A DNA stretch of 64,000 nucleotides from Thelonectria olida (Eukaryota > Ascomycota > Sordariomycetes > Hypocreales > Nectriaceae): the NCBI GenBank assembly GCA_020736575.1, contig JAGPYM010000012.1:1054001-1118000 (forward strand), read 5' to 3'. The stretch's first letter is position 1. The number at the start of each line of letters is the position of its first letter. The position numbers and the translations under genes were made by a program. Of this stretch, positions 23,562 to 35,661 are shown in pieces. The notes below the pieces were generated by a model. That model saw only the letters and a list, made by a program, of their open reading frames with translations, had not been told where the DNA came from and ran no database searches.

Positions 23562-25809
23562 CGTAAGTTCGTTGAATGGGTGGATTACGAATTCTGCTTG
23601 ATTTGTGGAGGTGGAGGGATGACTTTCATGTAGGAATGGCCAGAAACTAGGGCAGAAACAGAGAGTTGGTGATTGATGATGGGTGTGGTGGCTGCACGTA
23701 CGTACACTTGAGGCTGCCTTCGTCGTGGAGAGCTTAGCTCCCGATTGGGTCAGGCACAGGCCGGTAGCATTGAAGGCCCCGAGCCTCGTTGAGAGCCCAG
23801 TCACGTGAGCCACCATCCATCAGCCACATGCTTGGAGATGCTGGACTGCAGCCACAACCAACAGCCACCCCGACAAGTCACTGAGCGTGCGGGAACCTGA
23901 CAAGATTGGCAGCATGCTAGTTACATATAAGATGCTTCAGGCTTATTAGATGCCAATTACCCCATGCGTACGAAAGGTTGTAGGATATGTTAGGTTATAG
24001 TTGTCGTAGAGTAAAATAGTTTCTATTGGTATTGATGAGTATTTAATACTACGTAATAAACTTTAGTGTTAGTATCCAGCCCGGACATCGTTCGGCGTCA
24101 GTCTATCGCCGTCGTTGGCCTGGTCTTTTTCGGCATCAAGTGGTGAGATCTTGTTGTTACTTGACCTTGATTGGTTTCATTAGCATCACCATGATTGGCC
24201 AAGGACGATCAATTCGTTTAAAGTGGGCGCAAATATTTATACCGAGATAACCAGCCGTTGAATCCTCAACAAGGAGAAGAGGGCGTCTCCAATTCAGCGT
24301 CCGGGTCTAAAGACTCTCTCTCAGTTCAGTTAGTTGCATTTCCCGTTTTGCATCAATATTTACAACGCTACAACGCATGTGTCCAAGGCGCGGATATTCG
24401 ACTCCCTGTGGAGCGGTCTGCCCCCACTACTTTGTACACCTTGGACCTCGGCGTTGAAGGCCAGGGGAGGCAGCGAGCTTGAAGGAGCAGACGAATCTCG
24501 AGAGACGGAAAGATGGAGACAAAGGAGCCGGCTATGTCCACGCCTTTCCATTCGCCATTGAGCACCCCTTGAGCGATGCCGACCGAACCTCCAAGACGCT
24601 GTCGCGTTCTGGTGCTGCAAGTGCGACACTCGGATCAAGGGACCCGGATCTTCCATTTTGCCCTGGATATAAGTCAGCCTCGGCCCTGACGACCGAGAGT
24701 CCATTAGCGAAGAGACATGATCCAGGATGAAATTGATTGCACTGGCGATTTCTATTGGTCATATCCATGGCCAGTGCCGGCTGGGCTGTGTGTTCCGATC
24801 CGTTCGATTGATTGATCGGTTGCGCCGCCCAAGATCTAACTTGTAGTTTGATTACACAGAATCTACCCTGGAACGGTAGTTGATGGGTGAGGGAAGAGTA
24901 AAGCCAAGGACATGGGAGGACGGGATGAACCGGATACTTGTTGGTTGAATATGGCGGATAATTGTTGATGGATTTCTCATCTGGGATATTTCTGCTTGGA
25001 GGTTGTGAAGACACTCTCGTGGTCGTTAGAATCATATCCCATCTCAGCCCTCTGACCAGTTGAAGGCCAAGCAACTTGTCCCGCGGGTTACTACGTCAGC
25101 GAGGCGCATCGGCATGAACTGCGACCAAGAGCCAAGACAACAGCACGTCCACACACCGACCACTACTTCTGCTGTACGCCTCGTGCAACTTCCAGCGATG
25201 TATTGTGACTCTTAACTACTATCAACAAACAAGTTCATGATTGGCCTGAATCACAACAATTGAACGCATGTTTATCCGTTCGCCAAACACGATGACGAAC
25301 AGCACACAGACCAGCTTGCAAGGAAGTCGCCGGGAAAAAGCCGCGTGCTAAAACTCCCCCAACCCGCTACGTAACTGGGTATAGTTACTTCCTAGGGCGC
25401 CGTCGCCCACGAGAGGCCTGTAAGTCACTGTAAAACGGCGCTCAGACCATGCTAGAAGGGTCCATGGCAGGCGTGTCTCTAGCACTTTGCCATGCCGTGC
25501 GGCGTGCCCCTATCCCGATCCCTGGGACGCGGTGCCTCCAGCCAATCAGAATCCGCCGAAGCTCCCTCCAAAAACCTCCCATCCTCCGGCTACGCAGCCA
25601 AGATTTCCTTTGCCTGGCCCATCTCGACTTCTGTGTCTTTCTTCTTTTTCCTCCTCCTCCGCCCTCTTCCTCTCTCCAGCTTTCTCTCGCATCACCACCC
25701 CCGCGCCGCCGCCTCAACAGCTCCTCATCCTCCATTTTACAGCCTCTACGCTCCAATTGCCGCCCCCGCAACCTCTCAATTCTCCCTCCCGCTCACAGCT
25801 GCCGCAACA
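23562..25809. other. Long divergent promoter region between RPN8 and ADK1
   Basis: About 2.2 kb. An AT-rich patch is at 23920-24070. Several ORFs up to 180 codons lack motifs. The last 200 bp before ADK1 are C/T rich. No gene was recognised. Confidence 0.5.
25542..25546 (+). promoter_or_regulatory. Possible CCAAT box upstream of ADK1
   Basis: CCAAT within AGCCAATCAGA lies about 265 bp upstream of the ADK1 start. The extended form CCAATCA matches the preferred HAP-complex context. The call rests on motif and position only. Confidence 0.35.
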
Positions 25810-26804
<995 letters not shown>

Positions 26805-27881
26805 ATACCAGCGGAGAGGAGTTTATCGGGGGCTAGGCGGGCTACGCAATCGGGAGGCTAGCAAGACCCAAAAAGCGTCTTGGATATGAATGGTGTATGA
26901 CTGGCATGACGGAGTGCGAGTGTCCTCCAGGCCTTGAGGCGTTACGGTAGAGGGTTTCCCTATGGTCTTTTGGGCCCCCCTTGTGTACGAAGAACAAAAA
27001 AGCCACCAACATGACGCTTGTATGTATCACTATCCTACTACTACATTAGTTTCAGAAGTGGCTATTCACAGCGACGTGCTTAACCTTGTATGCTTCATTT
27101 CCTCCTGCTCGTGATGCCTAGGAGCACTCATTTCACAGGCCTCGTCGTCATGCCCGGCTGCGATCGGCCTTCCCTCGGCGCAGTGACCGCCGGTCTTCGG
27201 TCCGGCTCGCTTCGTTGCTCCTCGTTTCACATGCCATTTTCACTCGCTGCCCAACCGATATGGGCTTATACTGAAGACATGGGCCACTTTCATACGATAT
27301 GGCTGTTACAAGGATATTTAATTTCGCATCATTCTTCTATGAAACCATTTGGATTGTGTGGGATGCCTGTTCCAAGAAGCGAACAGAAAGGGGTCCAGGG
27401 GAGACGGATAAGCGAAAGGGCGAAAAAAAGGCGAAGGGTATGTTATATGTATGGTATAGATTTATTGATGCTCCGCATCACAATCGGATCTAGGAAAAGC
27501 AGTTTCCCTCCCCCGGAATGGCAATGTCCACCATCATCCATTTAGTCTAATTGATGCCCATGGAAAAAAAAAAAACTCCTCCAGCACCCTCGCAATGCAA
27601 TGCGCCCTCCTCATAAATATATAGATGGAAGAAAGAGCCGAGACACAACCCGGAGATATAGGATGAATAAGGTACAAAGGGTAGGATCCTGTCCGGAGGA
27701 TCGAGAGATAGGGAGGTTTCGTTTCAATGCTCGCCGTTCGTTTCAATTCGTTTCAAGGCTTGCCGGTCGAAGAACCAAGGACGACCTCGACTAAACTTCG
27801 AGGTCTGGAGCTGAAGTCATGCTTGCCGACGGGGGTTCACCCCACAAGTTCCTATCGCCGCGGGGTCGCTGGCGAGGGAGG
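26805..27881. other. Intergenic region between convergent ADK1 and HOOK
   Basis: About 1.1 kb of 3' flanking sequence with an A11 run near 27566. ORFs up to 151 codons are unconvincing. Confidence 0.5.
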
Positions 27882-30800
27882 TCAGTAGAGGTAGAGCGAG
27901 TCGCGGTAGCGCAACTGACCATTTACCATCTGCCTCTGCTTGTTGAGCCAACTCCGCGGAGCCTCCTGTCGTCGCTGAACAACAACATGGTTGCTCTGGA
28001 GTCGGCTCGTTAGATCATACCACGCCGATGCCATAAGGGCATTTTCCCGTTCGAGGTTTCGAATAATTTCGTCGCTTGCGGCCTGATGTTGGTTGGCAGT
28101 TAGTTTCCGCTCACGCACAGAGGTATGGAAATGGATTTGTATAGAGGTATCTAAGTCATTTGGTCCTCCTCCGTGACATACCTTTTGCGCGGCAGCCGCC
28201 TCTCCGTCTTGGGCAGCCTTGAGTTTGCGCTGCAAATCGATCTTGTCTTGTTCCGAGTTCTCGAGTTGCTGAAGGCCTGGTGTTAGCTACTGTTACTGGC
28301 TCGCAAGTGGAATGCTTATATTGCCCGCGTAGGCTTGGCTTCATATGCAACTTTGCTGGTGGATTTGGCCTGTGGCCACTTGGAAAAGCCCTGAGAAGAA
28401 TCCGGACTCTCTCTTAGGGTCACTGCACTGGCGTTCCCATTGCCCTTTTGCCGGGTTGTGTGGGCGAAACACTATCGGTCCTTTGACCAACATGCAATCC
28501 TTAATTACAGCTGGCTCGGGCTTGGGAATAAAATCGAAGTCCTCGTCGCAGGCGTCGTCGGTGTCAACATCCTCGACGAGGGTGTCTGATTCGCTACCGT
28601 CATAGTCCATGCCGTCATCTTTGAATAAAGAGTCCCAGTCACTGCTATCCTCGTCCGAGTCGTCATCTTCCTCATCAGTGAGATCAGACTCGGTTTCGAC
28701 CACTTGGTCCAAGCCATTATCCTGCATCAGGAGGCCGATCAAGTAACTCGGAGGCTCCCACTCGCACTCGGAGTCGGAGTCGGACTCCGCCTTGTTCTCA
28801 CTCTCACGCTCGGTCTTGCTTGGACTCACCTGGCGGAGTTCAATGAGACGAGCACGGATCTTCTCAAGCTTTTCGAACTTCTTGCCCTGCTCTGAAGGAT
28901 CCGCATCGGAGGGGGTGGCGTCAACATTGCCCTCTTCAACCATCTTCCTATACCTGTCCTTGGCAAGGAGGGCTTCGACAAGTTGCGTCTTGAGGTTCTC
29001 TCGTTCCGAACTGCCGAAGCTGACATCTTCTCGGGCACGCTCCAGGTCAACCTTGAGGGACTCGCTTAAAAGTCTGTCAGTGTTTTTCAAGATATTCATT
29101 GCTTCAGTGCTGTCCTTCCCAACAACAGAGAGTTGTGACTTGACGTCAAGCAGGTCACGGCTCTGGTCAGCTACCTGAGCGTTAAGGTCCTGATTCTGCT
29201 TCTGAAGTTGCTCGAGCTCGAAATTGGCTTGCATCAGTTGGGTCCTAAGGTTAATGAATGCTTGAGACCTGTAGAAACCACCAGTGAGCACGCTGCCCGG
29301 TTTCGCTTCTTCCAAGGTTTTAACTAACCCTTCATCGGTCATGTTCTTTATTAAAGCCTCGATCTGGTCTTGCGCGACGGCGTGTTTCTCGAACACGTCG
29401 TTAAAGCTCGACTGAATGTGCGCAAATTGGCGTTTCGCCTCATCGCGTTCTCGTCGAAGCAGCGCATTGTCTCCGGCAGAGCCAACAGTGGTTCGAAGAA
29501 GGTTATTTTCCGTCTTGAGGCGGGATAACTCCAAAGAGATGTTGACTTGGCCGTCGTCGGCTGCGCTGTTCAACTCATCCTCAAGGTTAAAAGCCGCGCC
29601 TGAGTCACCAGTCACTCCACCCTGGGTTCCAGAGGTAGCTTGTATCTGCTCCTGGAGATCCTTGATGAAATTCTCGTCATGACTTTGCCTCGCCCTTAGT
29701 AGGACGACCTCCTCCTCCAAGGCAGTCATGTCTTTCAAAAGGGCAGTCTTTTGGTTTCGTTCATCCCAAAGATGTTGCTCCGACTGCGTAATCATCTTGG
29801 TGAGCTCGTCCTCGGCTTTCCTCGTGCGAGTATTCCGTTCGTGGTCGTTGGCGAGAGCTCTGAGCTGCTCCTGGAGGTCTGCTTTCTCGTACTGAAGGTT
29901 CTGAACTTCCTTAACTAGGTGCTGTTGAGACTCGAGCTTTTGCTTGTATCTGTCGGCCGTGTTGGCTTTCTTTTCCAACTCCTCGGCCTTGTGTTTCCAT
30001 TCCATAACTTGATCACGCAGCTCGTCGAGCTCGATGCTCTTCTGAGTTAGGCGTTGGACCTCGCTTTCGAGGTGCGCTTGACTCCTTTCGTATTTGCGGA
30101 TTAACTCTTCGTTTCGGGCGATGATTTCCATCTGCTCATGGACCTGAGCCTCGAGGATCTTGATCGACTCGGCGCTGTTGGCACCATCTTGAGTTGCCTT
30201 CCTCATGACCTCGAGTTCGCGATCATTCTTTTCCTTCTCGTATTTGAGCTCCTCATGGCTCTGTTGTAGATATTCTAGTCGGGTAATGTAGTCGGAGAGA
30301 TTCTTCTTGGTCATGTCGAGTTCTTGCCGTAATTCCGCATTTTGCTCTTCCACAATTAAATCCATGTCTCGAGCCTCCATCACAGCATCGATAGCCTCAT
30401 CGAGGTCCTCGTCGCCCCTAGAGTTGGTAATGTCCTGCTGCATCGTCCGGATGATCTGCATGATCTCTGCCTGGGTCTGCTTGTCGAGACCGCTTTGGAT
30501 TCGGGGAACAAACCTCTGATTATCGGGGCCCATGGCCGCAGCAGAGAGCATCACAGCGAGCAACTGGAGGGGGACCACAATCAGTAAAGGGTGCCGCGAA
30601 GGGTCTGAAGAGTGGAAACGAACCTGGCTGATGCCTTGAGGCTCGGGTTTTTCGGCAATCGCATGATAGTCAAACTTCTTCGCCTGGCACCCGAGCTCGG
30701 GAACCTGGCGACGGATGAACCTGAAAAGACCTTTGTATATAGCCTGGATATTTCTCTTGTTGGTAAGCCATCGCGAGGTGCCCGGGTTCGTGTCAAGCTC

Positions 30801-31058
30801 TTCAGGGTTGAACTCTGGATCTAGTTCTTGGAGGATTTGAGCGAGGAGAACACCATCGGCAAGGTCTTCAAGGGTTTCGGCGGACGTTTTGAGATCGAAA
30901 ACTCGGGTGGACTGTTCAGAGTCAGGAATTAGTAAGACATTGTCAGACTGGGAGTGTCGAAGTGGTAAGAAGATGCATACGGCCTTAAGAAGAGCAGCCT
31001 GCGCACGAGGGCTGTAGGCCGGAATTGTCCGAGGTGATGGTATAGTTGTTGGCGACAT
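27882..31058 (-). CDS. hok1: HOOK-family dynein adaptor
   Basis: Links dynein and early endosomes for transport along microtubules (HookA/Hok1 in filamentous fungi). Exons are complement(join(27882..28082, 28182..28268, 28830..30563, 30624..30911, 30981..31058)), encoding 795 aa. The N-terminal Hook/CH-like domain (residues 1-170) has ALLKA, then LEDLADGVLLAQILQELDPEF. A long central coiled coil follows (about 190-700; for example LEYLQQSHEELKYEKEKNDR). The C-terminal cargo-binding end has ENALMASAWYDLTSRLQSN and the basic PRSWLNKQR. All four introns (69, 60, 561 and 99 nt) are multiples of three. Introns 1, 2 and 4 contain no in-frame stop, so keeping them adds residues without breaking the frame. 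Intron 3 has a perfect GTGAGT donor and a GCTAAC branch site, but carries an acidic ORF continuous with exon 3 (separate entry). Domain order and C-terminus support the spliced model. Confidence 0.92.
28341..28829 (-). other. Acidic ORF inside HOOK intron 3 (possible retained-intron C-terminus)
   Basis: If intron 3 is kept, translation continues in frame from exon 3 for 162 codons to TGA at 28341-28343, giving a HOOK isoform without the usual C-terminal cargo-binding end. The stretch starts Ser/Lys/Glu-rich, then becomes strongly acidic (TDEEDDDSDEDSSDWDSLF, EDVDTDDACDEDFDF), and ends in a basic/aromatic segment (RESGFFSGLFQVATGQ). Long runs of D/E codons with alternate third bases look coding rather than intronic. 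I do not recognise a family. It might be an alternative exon, a captured fragment of another gene or chance; no better internal splice donor is visible. Confidence 0.45.
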
Positions 31059-32486
31059 GTTGGAGTATTATTTCGACGTTCCTGTCGGGAGTAGAGGTGA
31101 ATGGTGGGAGAATCGCGTCGCGTGGCTGATTGCGAATTACAGGAGATGCAGCAAATGACGGCAGAGGCATAACTAGCGGAGGAAGAGGGCGCTATGGAAT
31201 CGGGTTCGTTTTATAGGACGGCGTTAGAGAAAAGGTGTTCGAGTTTTGCCATGTTTCATTCTGTGTCTCGGTGACTGTTCAACTGTTCGAGAACAAATTC
31301 ATGGGCATGAGAGGACGTTGTTCTGGTGATGAGGCTCAGAACGTGGTCCCTTCCATTTGAGGGGAGAGCGGAGGGCACACGGGGCTTATCGATTCCAGTG
31401 CTCCTGACGCCCGCCAAAAGTTGTCATAGCGGCGAATCTAGTTTTATAGGGCATGGATGATATCCAGGGGTAGGCTACGGGGTCCACCGCGATGATGAGA
31501 CTGTACCTAGGGCTCCTCCCGCCGGATCCTCCACTGCCCGATTCCCAGCGAGGCATGATGGTGGGTGAGTGGGCTCAGTTGGACGTCGTCACTCATCTTG
31601 ACCGCATGAATGGAACCTGAAAGAAGCCAGCGCATTCTGAACGGTATAACATGGGTGTTTCAATCGACACGCATGCTGGACAATCCGGTGCCTGTTTTCT
31701 GATAACGTGTTCTGTGAATGTCCTCGGGAAGTGACGCAGCTGATGCCATAGAAACTATCGCAGGAGCTGCCTCACATTCTACGCTGCGCTGAGACACACA
31801 ACAGCGCCGTAGATCCGCCAGCACACCTAAAAAAAAAGCAATGCCAGGTACGGGTTGCATTATTAGTGGTTGACATTCTCGCCTAGTCGTTCCGTGCATG
31901 TACTATCTATGTCAATGCCTGGTCCCTAAGTGGGCTTGGATACGGAGGCGAAAGGTCAGCACTCTACATAGAATTAAGATTTAGAGTAGGTAAGGTACGG
32001 TTAAGAATATTCAGAAGCCCGCCCTTAAACCAAATCGTTTCCGTAGACTGTAACGTTTGGTACTCGTGGTGAAATGGAGACTTTGCAGAATCCTCTCGTG
32101 ATAGAAATCACTCCCCGACCCATTGGTGGTGACATCACTCCTCCACTCCTGGAACCTGAGAACTCGTGGTCGCCAAGGGTCGCTCTGGCAGTGCTTCTGG
32201 CATCAATTTTGATTGACCGTCTACAAATACAGATGCGATATTCTCTAAACAAAACAGTGTCTATTACCAGGCTAGCGAGCGAGCCACTGCCGGTATCATT
32301 GCGTTCGAAGAGACCCTGAAAGCCTCACAGCGAATGTGTTCCCCTTTCATTGTTGCCTGCTGGGCACCATTTCTCTTAACGCCGAATCCCCATGACCACC
32401 AAGTTGGCAGCCATCATTCAGAACCCAAAGCCCGCTCAATCGAATTGGAAATTATCACCTCCCCATTGCCCACCTCTCCATTGGAT
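31059..32486. other. Intergenic region between HOOK and the I9 gene
   Basis: About 1.4 kb, AT-rich around 31950-32030. ORFs are up to about 80 codons, with no motif or splicing support. Confidence 0.5.
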
Positions 32487-32832
32487 CTAGCTCGTTGAGA
32501 CGACCTGGTCCTCCTCGACGTGGACCTCCCACTCGTTGCCCTGTACTTTGACCTCCTTGAGCGATTCTTCGGGTGCGAGTGCGGAGAAGCCCCTGATACT
32601 CTGTTAGCAAACTCAAAAATACAGGATGGTTCAACGAGGGACCATACTGGATCAAATCGTAGACGTGCGTGATCTTGCCACCAGCATCGGTAATGGCCTT
32701 CTTGGCTTGGTCGATGATGCGGGAGGGAGTGTTATCCTTCTCGAACCAGACGATGACGGACTTGGTCACGTCGACAGCAAGGACTCCGGGGAGGATGGCG
32801 AGGGTCGCAGCCAGGAATGTGAGAGGTTTCAT
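32487..32832 (-). CDS. Small secreted inhibitor I9 (subtilisin-propeptide-like) protein
   Basis: Two exons, complement(join(32487..32592, 32648..32832)), encode 96 aa; the 55-nt intron (GTATGG donor, TATCAG acceptor) is phase 2. Residues 1-19 (MKPLTFLAATLAILPGVLA) form a signal peptide. The rest is one inhibitor I9 domain: SVIVWFEKDNTP (first strand), IDQAKKAITDAGGKITHVYD (helix and second strand), GFSALAPEESLKEV (second helix) and VEEDQVVSTS (last strand). Free-standing I9 proteins, such as yeast Pbi2, inhibit subtilisin-like proteases or help them fold. The signal peptide here points to the secretory pathway or outside of the cell, whereas Pbi2 is cytosolic. The target is unknown. It is transcribed in the same direction as HOOK. 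Confidence 0.85.
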
Positions 32833-34396
32833 GTTGTCAGTGGTTGGGGGACGGTTGCGGTAAGAACGGGATGCGGGTGTTGTGTCGCAAGGACAAAGAT
32901 ATTGTTTATGTCGAGTAGTGTGTTAGGTAGCGAAGGTTGACGATGGCAGATACGAGTTGAAGATGGTTGAGCCGAGGGCGCAAGCGCATGCGATGTCTTT
33001 ATGAGTAGGCGAGTTGAGGGGTGGGAAAGCTGGCCGGAGGGTGGTGTTGAGTGTTGGGTGCATTGATGGCGAAAGCAATCGGTCCACTGAACGCATTGTC
33101 ACGCGGAAATCGGAAGCACCCGATGTATAACCGCGACACTTGCAGGAACTCTGAGGAACACCCGGTGGGAATCTTGGACCGATTGGGCTTGGTCTGGCCG
33201 ATGGTCGACGCCGACCTGCCAAACTTGCACGTCACAGGGACTAATGCGACGGGAGAAGGGAGCGTGATACTCGGTGCCTGGGTCGAAGGTTCTTTTTTCT
33301 TCGTGTGTTCCGTTGCATGACATGGACCTTGCCTATTGAAGTGCGATGCGCTCTAGGTTCCATCGGCATCACCGGACGAGGAATTACGCCACCCAACTTG
33401 TAGCCTACCAAGCGGGTTGCAGAATAAAGGGCCGGTCTCTCCATAGTATTGAGTAAGAGACCGGCCCTTTATTCTGCAACCCGCTTGCCTACCTACTTAC
33501 CTTCGTCGAGCTTACGAAGTACACTGTCGCTTCTGAATTCCTTTGCGATGAATCCCTTGATCCAACCATCGAGAAGACGCCGCGGGCCGCCTGTCTCCAC
33601 AGCGACCGTAACTCCACCACCAACAGGGGACGGAATGAAGTATGCGGGGGAGGCTCCAAGTGACTGTGACTCTGAGGTTCTAATATCACCGGAACCTATC
33701 TCTGGGGACGTGCGATTATTTGAGATTTTGATCACATATCATGACTACATTGAATCTAACGATCTGTACGCTTTGCAAGGTCAAGGCTTCATCGGGAAGA
33801 TCCAAGGTCTTTCCTCGGCCTCTCTTTTATACATCTTTGCAGAGGGTTTTACACTTCCAGCGTCGCCTGGGTAGCCTGATGGCTGGGTCTAATCCTTGGT
33901 CCTCATCTTCTCCCCTGGAATGCTGGTGTTGTACTCGATTGATTGCCAAGCCCCTGGCTTTGCCCTTGCCAAATGAGCCATCATCAGTCACACGCAATTA
34001 CCCCAACTCTCATAGCTCCCTACTACGTAGTAGTGACAGGCTTCTGATTGCCATCTCCAGGTATCGACTATCATGCCCAAGACATCCCAGAACCTATGGA
34101 ATGTCTCCGTGCTGTAGCTTCTGCTCTCGGCTTAATATGGAAATTGGGTAGGTAGCTCATACACAAGAGGAACCGCGCGCAGGGAATAGGTCCGAGTTAA
34201 TTGGAGGACAAGAGAAGCGGATGAGGGCTTCAAAAGCGAATCGCATTCATCGAATTTAGGCCATGCGCTATCCAGGTGGCACTTCAGCAACAGCACCAAA
34301 AAAGATACCGATAAACTTGGATAGAAGGTGAATACTATACTATGCCTGAACGCCGGGCTGAGTGTTTGAATCGAGACGCATACTTCAAAACGACCT
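32833..34396. other. Intergenic region with foldback element
   Basis: About 1.56 kb. It contains the 79-bp inverted-repeat element at 33409-33487. A plus ORF from ATG 33548 to 33874 (108 codons) begins just right of the element but has no recognisable motif. Confidence 0.5.
33409..33487. mobile_element. Foldback (MITE-like) element with perfect 32-bp inverted repeats
   Basis: The left arm 33409-33440 is the exact reverse complement of the right arm 33456-33487 (CAAGCGGGTTGCAGAATAAA... on the left), with a 15-nt spacer. The pentamer CCTAC sits directly outside both arms (33404-33408 and 33488-33492) and looks like a target-site duplication. There is no coding capacity. It could be a very short non-autonomous transposon, a footprint or solo foldback, or a hairpin formed by local inversion-duplication. 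CCTAC also recurs just to the right, so the duplication could be coincidence. Confidence 0.6.
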
Positions 34397-35206
34397 TCAT
34401 GATCTTACAGGCCCAACCACACTATCGTGCTCGCTCCAAATATCATTACTCTCTTGTTCAACGGCGCGCATGGCAACAGCCACATCCTCGAGCCTTGTGA
34501 CGACATCAATGACACCCTGGTTGACTCTCTGGAAGTACCGGTCGTTTGCTTCGCGTCGCTTTCTTGCGAGGAGAATGTCTACCTCTGTCTCTTCTTCCAA
34601 CTTGGCACCCAGTCCCTCAACGCCCGTCCCGCTGCTCTCGGGGCGAGGAAGACTGCCAGTTCCAGCAGTGCTCTTTCCACCTTCAGTCCCGTCCACGACT
34701 CCGGATTTGGAGGTATCACCTAAGGCGCCCTTCAAGTTGCGCACTTCGTTACCGCCAGTAGAAGTGCCAGTTCGTCCCCCCGTCTCGATGGCGTCGTCGG
34801 CTTCGCTCCTTGCCCAAGCCTGAGCCAATGCAATCTGGGCAGCTCGTAGATCCGCCAGCTTGCGATCATGTTCTGCGCCAAATACGTGTGTTTCTCTCGA
34901 CGCTGATAGCTCCACCTCTTCCAGTGTTGCCTGCATCTCCGCCCAGAGAGCATCAGTTCTGTCGGCACTCCTCGTGCTTTCGGCTAACAAGAGGCCACGC
35001 CCAGGCCGTTGCAAATGAGGAGAAATGACAGTCCCGGACCGATTTGAGGGCGTACGTTCGAGGTTGAGGTTGCTATAATTCAGACTTGCCTGACCTGGAC
35101 CTCCAGTCCCGGGAAGGGAAATGTGTGACACATTTGGGGATGGATGAAGAAAGAGTGTGGGAGGGGGGTCACGCTGTTTGCTTTGGGGTCGAAGGAGCTG
35201 AGACAT
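34397..35206 (-). CDS. Coiled-coil protein of unknown function
   Basis: Single exon, 269 aa, not recognised. The first 80 residues are Pro/Ser-rich and probably disordered. A helical block follows (about 80-130: TDALWAEMQATLEEVELSAS, LADLRAAQIALAQAWARSEA), then a Gly/Thr/Ser-rich linker, and a second helical block near the C-terminus (LGAKLEEETEVDILLARKRR, YFQRVNQGVIDVVTRLEDVAVAMRAVEQE). The alternation of two amphipathic helices with linkers suggests a subunit of a small coiled-coil complex, which is inference only. The stop overlaps a possible splice donor (CCTGTAAGATC), so a longer C-terminus by splicing cannot be ruled out. It shares a 455-bp divergent promoter with RPS23. Confidence 0.7.
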   Translation of the reverse strand: MSQLLRPQSKQRDPPPTLFLHPSPNVSHISLPGTGGPGQASLNYSNLNLERTPSNRSGTVISPHLQRPGRGLLLAESTRSADRTDALWAEMQATLEEVELSASRETHVFGAEHDRKLADLRAAQIALAQAWARSEADDAIETGGRTGTSTGGNEVRNLKGALGDTSKSGVVDGTEGGKSTAGTGSLPRPESSGTGVEGLGAKLEEETEVDILLARKRREANDRYFQRVNQGVIDVVTRLEDVAVAMRAVEQESNDIWSEHDSVVGPVRS

Positions 35207-35661
35207 TGCTATTTGTGAACAGTGTCGTTTATTTTAGGATGATAAAATGGTGGTTGTTATGTTGTTTAACTGACGACCTTCCTCCACCGAATCTTCGACC
35301 AGCTCAAACTGTCTTTGAAGTTATGGGTGGGGCGCGCTAGAGCAACGCTAATATCCAAGCGGGGCTTCCGCAAACTACCTAGCTCCCAGCAAGTTTGTCG
35401 TTCGATGATGTCCACGTGATCGGTCATGTGCTCTTAGGCCACAAATTGCACTGGCACATCTCTAGGGCCAAAAACCCTACCTACAATTTTCGTTGGCCGA
35501 ACTCTCTAACTTTTCGTTGACTCCGCTAAATCACATCACCAACCGTCGTCGCGATACACCAGACAAATCGGTACGTGCCCATTCAACCCATATCCTCTAC
35601 CGAGCCAATCCATCACGACAACCTACATCCATCGACATCTCACTAATAGCAGATAGCAAAA
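35207..35661. other. Divergent promoter with probable RPS23 5' UTR intron
   Basis: A GTACGT donor at 35571 and a CAG acceptor at 35650-35652, nine bases before the ATG at 35662, suggest a 5' leader intron of about 82 nt, as is frequent in ribosomal protein genes. Confidence 0.5.

Noticed and set aside
33548..33874. 108-codon plus ORF beside the foldback element
   Set aside because: No recognisable domain and no clear coding bias; one open frame of this size is expected by chance.
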